Shown here: piece by piece, positions 1 through 9,648 of the stretch
Position numbering within the stretch: position 1 is the first letter of the stretch
Layout: each line of letters starts with the position of its first letter
Source: an uncultured Clostridia bacterium
GTDB taxonomy: Bacteria > Bacillota > Clostridia > Christensenellales > Borkfalkiaceae
NCBI GenBank assembly: GCA_944338265.1
Contig: CALVLO010000047.1
Location: forward strand, 1-10,380
Reading direction: 5' to 3'
DNA length: 10,380 nt
Made by a program: the position numbers and the translations under genes
Notes under the pieces: model-generated
The model's database searches: none
What the model was told of the DNA's origin: nothing
Seen by the model: only the letters and a program-made list of their open reading frames with translations

Positions 1-37
1 CGGCAAAAAATTTTATCCATGCGGCAATTTTATCTTG

Positions 38-1069
38 TCAGCCGCGCACGAGCGGAATGCTCGCCTCGGCATTGATGGTAAGCGGCGAAAAACGCCCCAA
101 ACGGTACTGCACCAAGCCCTCGGCGGCGATCATGGCGGCGTTATCCGTGCAATGTTTTTTGGCGGGAAGGACGAGCCTGAGCCCCGTCTCCTTGCATACT
201 GCCGCAAGCCGCTCACGCAGGTACCCGTTGGCGACCACGCCGCCGCCCGCCGTCACCATCTTTGCGCCCGTCTCGCGCGCGCCCTCCACCGTCTTTTGCA
301 CGAGGATATCGAGCGCGGCGCTCTGGAAGGATGCGGCAACATCCGCACGGCTCCACGCCTCGCCCTTCTGCTCCTTGGTGTGCACATAATTGATGACCGC
401 CGTCTTGAGCCCGCTGTAAGAAAAGTCGTACCCGCCGCGGGATTTCAGCATTTTCGGCATGGGGACGACCGCCCTCCCCTCCCGCGCGAGCGCCTCCACA
501 TGGGGACCGCCCGGGTAGGGCAACGAGAGCACGCGGGCGACCTTATCGAACGCCTCGCCGACGGCATCGTCCAACGTGCCGCCGAGCACGCGGAACGCAT
601 CGGCGCGCTCCGTATACAAAATGGCGGTATGCCCGCCGCTCGCAAGCAGTGTGAGAAAGGGCGGTTCAAGCGACGCATCTTCCAGATACGCCGCGGCAAG
701 ATGCCCGCGGATATGATCGACCCCGATGAGCGGAATGCCCAGCCCGTAAGAAAACCCTTTGGCGAACGAGAGCCCGACGAGGAGCGCACCCAAGAGCCCC
801 GCGCCGTAGGTGACGGCGACGGCATCGAGCTCCTCCTTCTTCACGCCCGCATTGCGCAGGGCGCGCGCGACGACCTCGTCCACGGCTTCGGCGTGGGCGC
901 GGGAAGCGATCTCGGGAACGACGCCGCCGAACTTTGCCTGCGTTGCCGCGGAAGAGGCGATCTCGTCCGATAAAAGTTCCCTCCCGCGAATGACGGCAGC
1001 CGCCGTCTCGTCGCAGGAGGACTCAATGCCCAAAATGAGCGGGCTTTGTTTGGGAGTAAAATTCATCAT
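38..1069 (-). CDS. tsaD: tRNA N6-adenosine threonylcarbamoyltransferase TsaD
   Basis: TsaD transfers the threonylcarbamoyl group from threonylcarbamoyl-AMP to A37 of ANN-decoding tRNAs, working in the cytoplasm with TsaB and TsaE (known for the family). The 343-aa product has the usual family length. Visible motifs are the N-terminal GIESSCDET (residues 14-22), the metal-binding HIRGH (H119 and H123), SGGHT (144-148), TLDDAVGEAFDK (165-176), the glycine-rich GGGVVAN (275-281) and the C-terminal CTDNAAMIA (307-315), so the enzyme looks intact. Two adjacent ATGs (1069 and 1066) could serve as start. Neither has a Shine-Dalgarno sequence; a -10-like TAAAAT (1077-1082) ends 7 nt before the first, so initiation may be leaderless or nearly so. 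It lies last in a secA–prfB–tsaD series but 212 bp after prfB. tsaB and tsaE are not in the window. Confidence 0.97.
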   Translation of the reverse strand: MMNFTPKQSPLILGIESSCDETAAAVIRGRELLSDEIASSAATQAKFGGVVPEIASRAHAEAVDEVVARALRNAGVKKEELDAVAVTYGAGLLGALLVGLSFAKGFSYGLGIPLIGVDHIRGHLAAAYLEDASLEPPFLTLLASGGHTAILYTERADAFRVLGGTLDDAVGEAFDKVARVLSLPYPGGPHVEALAREGRAVVPMPKMLKSRGGYDFSYSGLKTAVINYVHTKEQKGEAWSRADVAASFQSAALDILVQKTVEGARETGAKMVTAGGGVVANGYLRERLAAVCKETGLRLVLPAKKHCTDNAAMIAAEGLVQYRLGRFSPLTINAEASIPLVRG

Positions 1070-1097
1070 GCTTGGTATTTTACAAAATCACGCAGGT

Positions 1098-1143
1098 GCA
1101 AGCGACCGAAGCTTGCTGCTGCATAACGCCGTATTGCGCCGCA
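1098..1143. repeat. 46-bp direct repeat, copy 1
   Basis: This matches 1221-1266 at 40 of 46 positions, and the last 23 bases are identical. The first 19 bases fold into a hairpin: GCAAGC (1098-1103), loop GACCGAA, GCTTGC (1111-1116). It lies in the prfB–tsaD spacer. The function is unknown; it resembles a dispersed extragenic repeat unit rather than a gene. The repeated minus-strand peptide it would encode (CGAIRRYAAAS) is judged a by-product. Confidence 0.8.
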
Positions 1144-1158
1144 CGGTTCCGCTTTGTT

Positions 1159-1184
1159 TTGTCTTGGAGATGCAAGCAAGACAA
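1159..1184. other. Hairpin between the two 46-bp repeats
   Basis: A perfect 8-bp inverted repeat, TTGTCTTG (1159-1166) and CAAGACAA (1177-1184), surrounds a 10-nt loop. No T-run follows on either strand, so it is not a classical terminator. It may be part of the same extragenic element as the flanking repeats. Confidence 0.6.
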
Positions 1185-1220
1185 GGCATGCGAGGAAAAG
1201 CCGAGGGAGCTTACTCAACC

Positions 1221-1266
1221 GTAAGTGACCGAGACTTGCCGCAGCATAACGCCGTATTGCGCCGCA
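1221..1266. repeat. 46-bp direct repeat, copy 2
   Basis: This is the second copy of the unit at 1098-1143, 123 bp further on and 15 bp from the prfB stop. Its hairpin GTAAGT (1221-1226) / ACTTGC (1234-1239) keeps the fold: the C-G pair closing the loop in copy 1 is a T-A pair here (bases 1226 and 1234), a compensatory change. A second stem position becomes T·G, which pairs only in plus-strand RNA or weakly in DNA. Confidence 0.8.
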
Positions 1267-1281
1267 TATCCGAGACAAAAA

Positions 1282-2379
<1,098 letters not shown>

Positions 2380-2448
2380 ATATTTCCTTATGTTCTGAAA
2401 ATGAAGTGCCTTCTTTCCGAAAAAGTGTAAAACCCGTTCTATTTACTC

Positions 2449-2607
2449 GCGCAAGGAGGCTATGCCTCCGCCCGCGCCCCACATTTGCGCATACCTGCGC
2501 TCGTCGCGACAAGGCGCATTTTGTGGTCATTCGGCTAAGCCGAACGCCGCACTTTTTACGCCTGTCGCTCCTCTTTACGAAAATCTTTTCTGCAAAAATA
2601 TTTTCGT
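2449..2607. other. Structured non-coding block upstream of prfB
   Basis: No credible gene lies in 2380-2924, a 545-bp spacer. Its prfB-proximal half holds at least three nested or consecutive inverted repeats. The first is GGAGGC-TAT-GCCTCC (2455-2469), with outer GCGC pairs at 2449-2452 and 2474-2477. The second is GCGACAAGGC (2506-2515) pairing, with one bulged base, to GCCTGTCGC (2560-2568) and enclosing the hairpin TTCGGC-TAA-GCCGAA (2530-2544). The third is ACGAAAAT (2577-2584) / ATTTTCGT (2600-2607). None is followed by a T-run in the right place. On the minus strand this would form part of the prfB leader if transcription continues from secA. It could be a structured RNA or a dispersed non-coding repeat; the function is unknown. 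Confidence 0.6.
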
Positions 2608-2638
2608 GATTGCTGCGGTACATATTTAAAAGAGTGAA

Positions 2639-2919
2639 GGCGGCGATGTTATATTGTTGCTATCCATCGCCGCCGAGGTGAGCGCGTACGTTATGCCGTC
2701 CGACGCGAAGCGGCGCACGAGCGTAGCCGAAGTACAGCCCCTGTGGGGCTTCGGCGTATGCGCGAACTGAGAAATTGCCATATCAAGGGCAATTTCGTGA
2801 CCGAGGCGGCACACCGCCTTGGTGCCGCCGAGACAACCGCGCGCAGAGCAAAAGCGACCGCGGGGTTTTCCTTTCTCCTCACGGAATTTCTTTTTGTCAG
2901 TTCAAAAAGAAATTCGTGA
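2639..2919. other. Array of five hairpins downstream of secA
   Basis: Five inverted repeats follow each other in 281 bp: (1) GGCGGCGATG (2639-2648) / CATCGCCGCC (2665-2674); (2) CCGAAG (2727-2732) / CTTCGG (2749-2754), with an inner CCCC-TGT-GGGG stem (2738-2748); (3) GAAATTGCC (2771-2779) / GGCAATTTC (2788-2796); (4) GGCGGCAC (2805-2812) / GTGCCGCC (2822-2829); (5) GAATTTCTTTTTG (2884-2896) / CAAAAAGAAATTC (2903-2915), extended outward by TCACG/CGTGA past a one-base bulge. The last begins 6 bp past the secA stop. The arms are perfect in every case. Without T-runs they do not look like ordinary terminators. The block could be a structured RNA, an mRNA 3'-end stabiliser, or a palindrome-rich non-autonomous repeat. 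Confidence 0.7.
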
Positions 2920-2924
2920 ATATG

Positions 2925-5879
<2,955 letters not shown>

Positions 5880-5901
5880 AGGTCCAACTCCGTTTCCCGC
5901 A

Positions 5902-5917
5902 GCCCGCTCGCGCGGGC
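5902..5917 (-). other. GC hairpin with GCGA tetraloop in the secA leader
   Basis: In the minus-strand mRNA this reads GCCCGC-GCGA-GCGGGC, a 6-bp all-GC stem closed by a GNRA-type tetraloop. It lies between the predicted secA transcription start (about 5939) and the ribosome binding site. It could protect the 5' end or tune translation; no partner structure was found. Confidence 0.55.
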
Positions 5918-5945
5918 GCGCCTATATTTTATATTCGACCCGACT

Positions 5946-5973
5946 ATTTTACAATATTTTCCGAAAATCTCAA
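5946..5973 (-). promoter_or_regulatory. Sigma-A-type promoter for secA
   Basis: On the minus strand, TTGAGA (5968-5973) and TAAAAT (5946-5951) are separated by 16 bp, each matching the consensus at five of six bases. The predicted start near 5939 gives a leader of about 60 nt before the secA ATG. It lies in the 256-bp divergent spacer 5880-6135, which otherwise holds only the leader hairpin and a weak plus-strand -10 element. Confidence 0.6.
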
Positions 5974-6120
5974 AGCGATTTTGCCCATGATTTCAGATTT
6001 TCTGCCCGCTGGCGGCCTTTTCCCGCAAACTTTTCACAAAGCGACTTTTTCCGCGCAGAGGCAAGACGGCGGAAAAGCGCAAGATGCGACGATATCTTTC
6101 ATTTTCCGACGGCGGGAATG

Positions 6121-6129
6121 TGATAGCAT
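6121..6129 (+). promoter_or_regulatory. Possible extended -10 element before the small membrane gene
   Basis: TGA followed by TAGCAT (6124-6129) fits an extended -10 (TGn plus four of six matches). It ends exactly 6 nt before the ATG at 6136, so transcription would begin at the start codon. No convincing -35 is present, which extended -10 promoters can tolerate. The call is tentative. Confidence 0.3.
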
Positions 6130-6135
6130 CTCTGT

Positions 6136-6381
6136 ATGCTGTTACTCTCCGTTCAGGGGCAGGGCGCGCTGTATACGGCAGCGGCGCTCCTCGCCTGCAT
6201 CGTCATCGTACACGGGATAAAGCTCGCGCGCATCGGCTACCGCACGCTCGCAAAAAAACTCCCGCCCGCGCCCCCGCCCAAGGAAAAGCCGGAAGCCGAG
6301 CCCGTCTACTTTTTGGTGGAACGCAAAAAAAAGCGCCCGAGGACGGAGTATACCGAACCCAAGCGCATCAACTTCAAATGA
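6136..6381 (+). CDS. Small single-helix membrane protein, unknown function
   Basis: The 81-aa product has a hydrophobic helix near residues 12-30 (LYTAAALLACIVIVHGIKLA), a proline-rich stretch PPAPPPKEKP, and a basic, soluble C-terminus VERKKKRPRTEY…EPKRINFK. This suggests an N-out, C-in anchor with a charged cytoplasmic tail. I do not recognise the family. The ATG is the first possible start after an in-frame stop at 6124-6126. There is no Shine-Dalgarno sequence, but a possible extended -10 stands 6 nt upstream, suggesting a leaderless transcript. It is divergent from secA and its stop overlaps the stop of the kinase gene tail-to-tail by 8 bp. The gene is short, but its membrane-plus-basic-tail composition and the tight gene packing argue that it is real. 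Confidence 0.65.
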   Translation: MLLLSVQGQGALYTAAALLACIVIVHGIKLARIGYRTLAKKLPPAPPPKEKPEAEPVYFLVERKKKRPRTEYTEPKRINFK

Positions 6382-7261
6382 GCAAGCCGCCCCCTTCCAG
6401 CACCCGCGCCGCTTTCAGCGCGGCACGCAAATAGCGCGGATAATAGGCGTTATCCTCCTTTCCGTACCGGTTGCCGATGAACACCCACTCGCACAGCTCG
6501 GAAAAGAGAAAGTACGAGAGCGCGTATGCGTGATCGGCGCGGGCGATCCCGTGCCGCGCGGCAAAAGCGCCAAAATAGCGTTCGGCGGCATATGCGCGCT
6601 GCGCGGGCGTCATGCGGAACAGCTCGCCGTGCGCCCTCCCGTGTGCGACGAGCCGCGCAAACGATGCCGGATAGGGCAAGATCCCGCCCGCTTCCCAATC
6701 GATCAGCACGGCGCGCCCCGCAGAGACAATGACGTTAAAGGGCAGCAGATCGTCATGGCAGAGCGTGCGCGGCAGGCGTTCGTACAGGGCGAGATATGCG
6801 TCGTAATGCTTTTCGAGCAGCGCAGAACCGAGAAAGTTCCTGCGCTTTTTCCGCTGCGCAAAGCTCTCCGCAAAACAGAGCCCCGCCTCGGCAAGCGAGG
6901 AATTTTGCCAAAAATCCGCCTGCATCTGCGCAAGCGCATCCACCGCCGCATCCAGCTTCGCGCGCGTGCAGCGCTGCAAATTCTCCCCAGAAACATACTC
7001 CATGAGGAGATACTCCGCCCCGTCCTGCTGCGCGGAGGCATACACCGCAGGCACATACGGGCGCGGCGTTTTGAAAAAGGCGCGGTACACCTCCGCCTCC
7101 TTTTCCTTCGCGCGTTTGAGAATGTAGCGCGCGCCGCCCGCCGCGACCTCCCAGACGCCTTCGTAGACGGAGCCGTCCTCCTCCCGCAGGCGGGGCGAAA
7201 TGCTGTCTGCCCCCGCGGGGAGCATGCGCCCGATCAGCGCGCGCAGCGCCTCATCCGTCAT
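6374..7261 (-). CDS. APH/choline-kinase-like phosphotransferase
   Basis: The 295-aa product has the hallmarks of the aminoglycoside phosphotransferase/choline kinase fold: a beta-strand lysine in YILKRA (K49), a hinge-like LLMEYVSGENL (85-95), a catalytic loop HDDLLPFN (169-176, with D171 and N176 in the catalytic and metal positions) and IDWE (187-190, with D188 as the DFG-equivalent). It probably phosphorylates a small hydroxylated molecule in the cytoplasm; the substrate (choline, an amino sugar, a sugar or a cofactor precursor) cannot be read from the sequence, and antibiotic resistance should not be assumed. The chosen ATG at 7261 is 7 bp after the rsfS stop, with AGAGG directly before it, so the two are probably translationally coupled. 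The reading frame continues upstream to 7603, but that part is the shadow of rsfS. No terminator follows before the convergent neighbour. Confidence 0.85.
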   Translation of the reverse strand: MTDEALRALIGRMLPAGADSISPRLREEDGSVYEGVWEVAAGGARYILKRAKEKEAEVYRAFFKTPRPYVPAVYASAQQDGAEYLLMEYVSGENLQRCTRAKLDAAVDALAQMQADFWQNSSLAEAGLCFAESFAQRKKRRNFLGSALLEKHYDAYLALYERLPRTLCHDDLLPFNVIVSAGRAVLIDWEAGGILPYPASFARLVAHGRAHGELFRMTPAQRAYAAERYFGAFAARHGIARADHAYALSYFLFSELCEWVFIGNRYGKEDNAYYPRYLRAALKAARVLEGGGLLI

Positions 7262-7268
7262 CCTCTTC

Positions 7269-7619
7269 TCAGTCCTCGTAATGCTCGACGTTGCGCCCCG
7301 AATCCCACAGCCGCTCCAGATAGTAGTAGAGGCGGGATTCCTCGTTGAAGACGTGCACGACGACGTCGCCGTAATCGATGACGCCCCAACGCCCTTCGCG
7401 CAGCCCCTCTTTGCGGACGGGAGAGAGATTTGCTTCCTTTTCCAGCTTCTCTTCAACGGCTTCGCCGAGCGCACGCACCTGCGTGGTGCTTCTGCCGCTT
7501 GCAATGACGAAATAGCTGCAAACGACGGTCTGCTCGTGCACATCCAAAATGACGATGTCCTGTGCCTTCTTCTCCGAAAGTGCCTTGGCGCAAGCGCGGG
7601 CAAGTTGATATCCTTCCAT
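7269..7619 (-). CDS. rsfS: Ribosomal silencing factor RsfS
   Basis: RsfS (DUF143/Iojap family) binds ribosomal protein uL14 on the 50S subunit and blocks joining to 30S when nutrients are scarce. The 116-aa product has the normal length and the family pattern: DIVILDVHEQTVVCSYFVIASG, then VRKEGLREGRWGVIDYGDVVVHVF and an aromatic LYYYLERLW end. The ATG at 7619 has a strong AAGGAG 6 nt upstream (7626-7631 in window coordinates). It follows nadD-yqeK by 68 bp, the usual Gram-positive order, and is followed by the kinase 7 bp later. The leader contains a perfect 9-bp hairpin (7649-7671). Confidence 0.96.
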   Translation of the reverse strand: MEGYQLARACAKALSEKKAQDIVILDVHEQTVVCSYFVIASGRSTTQVRALGEAVEEKLEKEANLSPVRKEGLREGRWGVIDYGDVVVHVFNEESRLYYYLERLWDSGRNVEHYED

Positions 7620-7648
7620 AAAAAACTCCTTATTTTTTGCTTTTTGAG

Positions 7649-7671
7649 AGTAGTATGCGTGACATACTACT
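7649..7671. other. Hairpin in the nadD–rsfS spacer, related to the 9656-9684 hairpin
   Basis: AGTAGTATG (7649-7657) and CATACTACT (7663-7671) pair perfectly around a 5-nt loop. It shares the core TATGCNTGACATA and flanking AGAGTA/TACT bases with the hairpin at 9656-9684, with one pair changed on both sides (G-C here, T-A there). No T-run follows on either strand, so it does not look like an intrinsic terminator. It ends 17 nt before the rsfS ribosome binding site. Confidence 0.7.
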
Positions 7672-7687
7672 ATGCAATCATGTAAAA

Positions 7688-8815
7688 TCAGCCGTTTCGG
7701 CGGCTTTTTTCGTATTCATACGCCTCTTGCGTGAGCGGATAGACGGGCTTACCCGCCTCGCGCAGGTACACGACCTGCTCTTTGAGCGCCTCGTAAAAGC
7801 AGGCATCCAAATCCTCCCAAAAGAGTGCCCGCAGCCGGTCCACCCCTTCGAACGCACGCGCCTCCTCCAACATATCGGCAAGGAAGATGAGCTTTGCAAG
7901 CTGCCCCATTTCCGCCTTTCCCGAAGTATGATAGCGGATGGCATCGAGCACATCCTCCTCTTCGATGCCAAAGGCGTGCCGCGCAAGATACGCCCCCGCG
8001 AACTGATGCAGCACGGGCTGCGGCACATTCTCGGGCGGGGTAAAATCTTCCAAGAGCGGCGAGGAGAGTGGCACATATTTGGCGCAGTCGTGCAGCGCCG
8101 CGGCGAGCAGCGCCTTCCCCTCCGCCACGCCGACGGAGCGGGCGCGCGCCACCGCCATCCGCGCCACGCGGTAACTGTGTTCCCTGCGCGCGGGCTTTTC
8201 GAGCGAGAGCGCGGGCGCAATGGCAGGATGACGATAGAGGTGGTTTTCTTCGATGTACCACCGCACCGCCCCGTCGAGATCGGGCGTAGGTTTGCGGAAG
8301 GCGAGATCGACGCGCAGCGCATGCGAGGAGACCGCCTCCCCGCGGAAGGGCACGGCGATAAAATCCCTGCGGAAGCGCGCAGTGAAGCGCCCGTGCAGCG
8401 CGGCGGGATCGCCCCCCTCCCGCCCGCAGGCGACAAGCGTCGCATTGGCGAGGATCTCCTCCGGGCGCTTCCATGTAAAGAAATCTTCGAGCATATCCGC
8501 CCCGACGAGGAAGTAGAGCTCCGCCTCGGGATAGAGCGCCTTAAAGCGGCGGCAGGTGAGGTAGGAGTAGCTCGTCCCCTCCGCGCGCAGCTCGCAGTCG
8601 CTCACTTCCGCATAGGGAAGGTTGCGGAAGGCAAGTTCGCACATGGCGAAGCGATCCTCCCCCGAAGCCGCTGCGCCGAACGCCTTATGCGGCGCGATGC
8701 GCGAGGGCACGATGAACACCTTATCCAGCCCGAGGACCGCCTTCGCCGCCTGCACATAGCGCACATGTTCGCTGTGAACGGGGTCAAACGAACCCCCGAA
8801 AATCGCCATCTTCAT
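7688..8815 (-). CDS. nadD: Fused NadD (nicotinate-nucleotide adenylyltransferase) and YqeK HD hydrolase
   Basis: This 375-aa protein joins two enzymes usually encoded by adjacent genes. Residues 1 to about 190 are NadD, which makes nicotinic acid adenine dinucleotide from NaMN and ATP: GGSFDPVHSEH (7-17) carries the nucleotide-binding HxxH, GTSYSYLT (80-87) and AVSSHALR (161-168) match the family's SYT and ISSTxIR motifs. Residues about 200-375 are a YqeK-type HD domain, a symmetrical Ap4A hydrolase family: H213, HD (242-243), H270, RYHT (294-297) and AD (313-314) supply the metal ligands. The reading frame is open to 9196, but homology starts at MKMAIFGG. The ATG at 8815 is chosen because a strong promoter ends 6 nt before it; 8809 is a second possible ATG. 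There is no Shine-Dalgarno sequence. Similar NadD–HD fusions are known in Mollicutes. rsfS lies downstream. Confidence 0.95.
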   Translation of the reverse strand: MKMAIFGGSFDPVHSEHVRYVQAAKAVLGLDKVFIVPSRIAPHKAFGAAASGEDRFAMCELAFRNLPYAEVSDCELRAEGTSYSYLTCRRFKALYPEAELYFLVGADMLEDFFTWKRPEEILANATLVACGREGGDPAALHGRFTARFRRDFIAVPFRGEAVSSHALRVDLAFRKPTPDLDGAVRWYIEENHLYRHPAIAPALSLEKPARREHSYRVARMAVARARSVGVAEGKALLAAALHDCAKYVPLSSPLLEDFTPPENVPQPVLHQFAGAYLARHAFGIEEEDVLDAIRYHTSGKAEMGQLAKLIFLADMLEEARAFEGVDRLRALFWEDLDACFYEALKEQVVYLREAGKPVYPLTQEAYEYEKSRRNG

Positions 8816-8821
8816 GCGGAT

Positions 8822-8850
8822 ATTATACAATACTTTTTTCGCCTTTGCAA
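8822..8850 (-). promoter_or_regulatory. Promoter of nadD-yqeK, predicted leaderless
   Basis: On the minus strand, TTGCAA (8845-8850, itself palindromic) and a perfect TATAAT (8822-8827) are 17 bp apart. Only 6 nt (ATCCGC) separate the -10 from the ATG at 8815, which puts the expected transcription start on or next to the A of the start codon. With no Shine-Dalgarno sequence possible, the mRNA is predicted to be leaderless. Confidence 0.75.
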
Positions 8851-8884
8851 GTTTAATTTGAAAAAAAGGGGCAAAAATCCGTAT

Positions 8885-9637
8885 ATGCGGAAATTCCCCC
8901 TTACGCTTTGGACGGACGTCCTCTGTTACAGCGCCGCGACGTGGCTGCTCGCCGTAGGCATCCTGCGCTATCTGCGCGCCGATACCTGGGTGTGCATGAC
9001 GGCGGCGACTCTCCTCGCCCTCGCGGCGGGCGGCGGGCTGTACTGCCTCTTTTTTCTGCGGCGGACGAAGCGCCTTTTCTCCAAGCAGGAGAGCGAAAAG
9101 CGGGATGCCGTGCTCTTGCACCTCGCCCTTGAACGGGACGAACGTGTGCGCGCCCTCCTCCTGGAAGCACTCGTAAAAGACGGGCAGACGGCGCACTGCG
9201 AGAAGGATGCCCTCGCCCGCGACGGCGTGCCCCTCATCCCCATGTACACGATGCAGCCCCTCTCCGCCGACGCGGCAGCCGCCCTGCTCAAACGGTACGG
9301 CAGCGCCCCCTTTGAACTCGCCTGCAACGCGCTTACCGCGGAGGCGGAAAAGCTGCTTACTTCCTTCGGGCGCAGCGTGATGGACGGCGACGAGACATAC
9401 GCCCTTCTCTCACGCACGGGCTGCATCCCGGAAAAACTCATCTGCGGCGATATCCCGCGGCGCACGGCAAAGACAAAACTGCGCGCCGCATTCTCCCGCC
9501 GCAGCGCGCGCCCCTTCTTTGTGAGCGGGCTCCTGCTGCTCGTTATGAGCCTTTTCGCCATCTATCCCGTCTATTATCTTGTTACGGGAAGTGTGCTCCT
9601 CATCGCCTCTATCGCCGTCCGCGTCACGGGAAAATAG
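8885..9637 (+). CDS. Predicted four-helix membrane protein with a central soluble domain, unknown function
   Basis: The 250-aa product begins with two hydrophobic helices (about 11-30 and 35-58), carries a soluble cytoplasmic domain (about 60-208) and ends with two closely spaced helices (about 210-226 and 229-247). The loop after helix 2 is strongly basic (RRTKR), consistent with the cytoplasmic side. The domain contains IPMYTMQPLSADAAAALLK and, further on, ACNALTAEAEKLL followed by MDGDETYALL. That second strand-helix-strand pattern resembles the closing part of Mrr-like restriction-endonuclease folds, but no catalytic D…ExK is evident, so this is only a suggestion. I do not recognise the family. 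The ATG at 8885 is 69 bp from the divergent nadD ATG; AAGGGG lies 13 nt upstream, rather far. The longer frame upstream is antisense to nadD and is excluded. The gene is convergent with the CBM9-like gene. Confidence 0.8.
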   Translation: MRKFPLTLWTDVLCYSAATWLLAVGILRYLRADTWVCMTAATLLALAAGGGLYCLFFLRRTKRLFSKQESEKRDAVLLHLALERDERVRALLLEALVKDGQTAHCEKDALARDGVPLIPMYTMQPLSADAAAALLKRYGSAPFELACNALTAEAEKLLTSFGRSVMDGDETYALLSRTGCIPEKLICGDIPRRTAKTKLRAAFSRRSARPFFVSGLLLLVMSLFAIYPVYYLVTGSVLLIASIAVRVTGK

Positions 9638-9648
9638 CCGTTTTTTAC

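Noticed and set aside
1..37. Near-repeat of GGCAA…TTTTATC after the tsaD stop
   Set aside because: A short AT-rich near-duplication with no stem or T-run; too little sequence to interpret.
1098..1266. CRISPR-like repeat pair
   Set aside because: Only two copies, 40/46 identity, a 77-bp gap holding its own hairpin, and no cas genes.
1066..1278. 70-codon minus-strand frame with a repeated CGAIRRYAAAS peptide
   Set aside because: The peptide repeat follows from the two 46-bp DNA repeats. The hairpin covariation suggests selection at nucleic-acid level, and the frame overlaps the tsaD start.
2884..2915. Intrinsic terminator for secA
   Set aside because: The 13-bp stem is strong but in the minus-strand direction is followed by CGTGAGGAG rather than a T-run.
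7262..7603. N-terminal extension of the kinase to 409 aa
   Set aside because: It overlaps rsfS in another frame; kinase-like sequence only begins after the ATG at 7261.
7690..7710. Plus-strand terminator-like AGCCG-TTTCGG-CGGCT plus T-run
   Set aside because: It lies inside the 3' coding end of yqeK and no plus-strand gene lies upstream; the stem is only 5 bp. Probably fortuitous.
7637..8884. Upstream extension of the plus-strand membrane-protein frame
   Set aside because: This part is antisense to nadD-yqeK and has no membrane or domain signal; the real protein begins at the ATG at 8885, just before the first hydrophobic helix.
8858..8887. Plus-strand promoter TTGAAA–18 bp–TATATG for the membrane-protein gene
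   Set aside because: The -10 would overlap the ATG at 8885, putting the transcription start inside the gene; no good internal start fits.
8816..9196. N-terminal extension of NadD to 502 aa
   Set aside because: It is opposite the membrane-protein gene, has no homology-like features, and the nadD promoter lies inside it.
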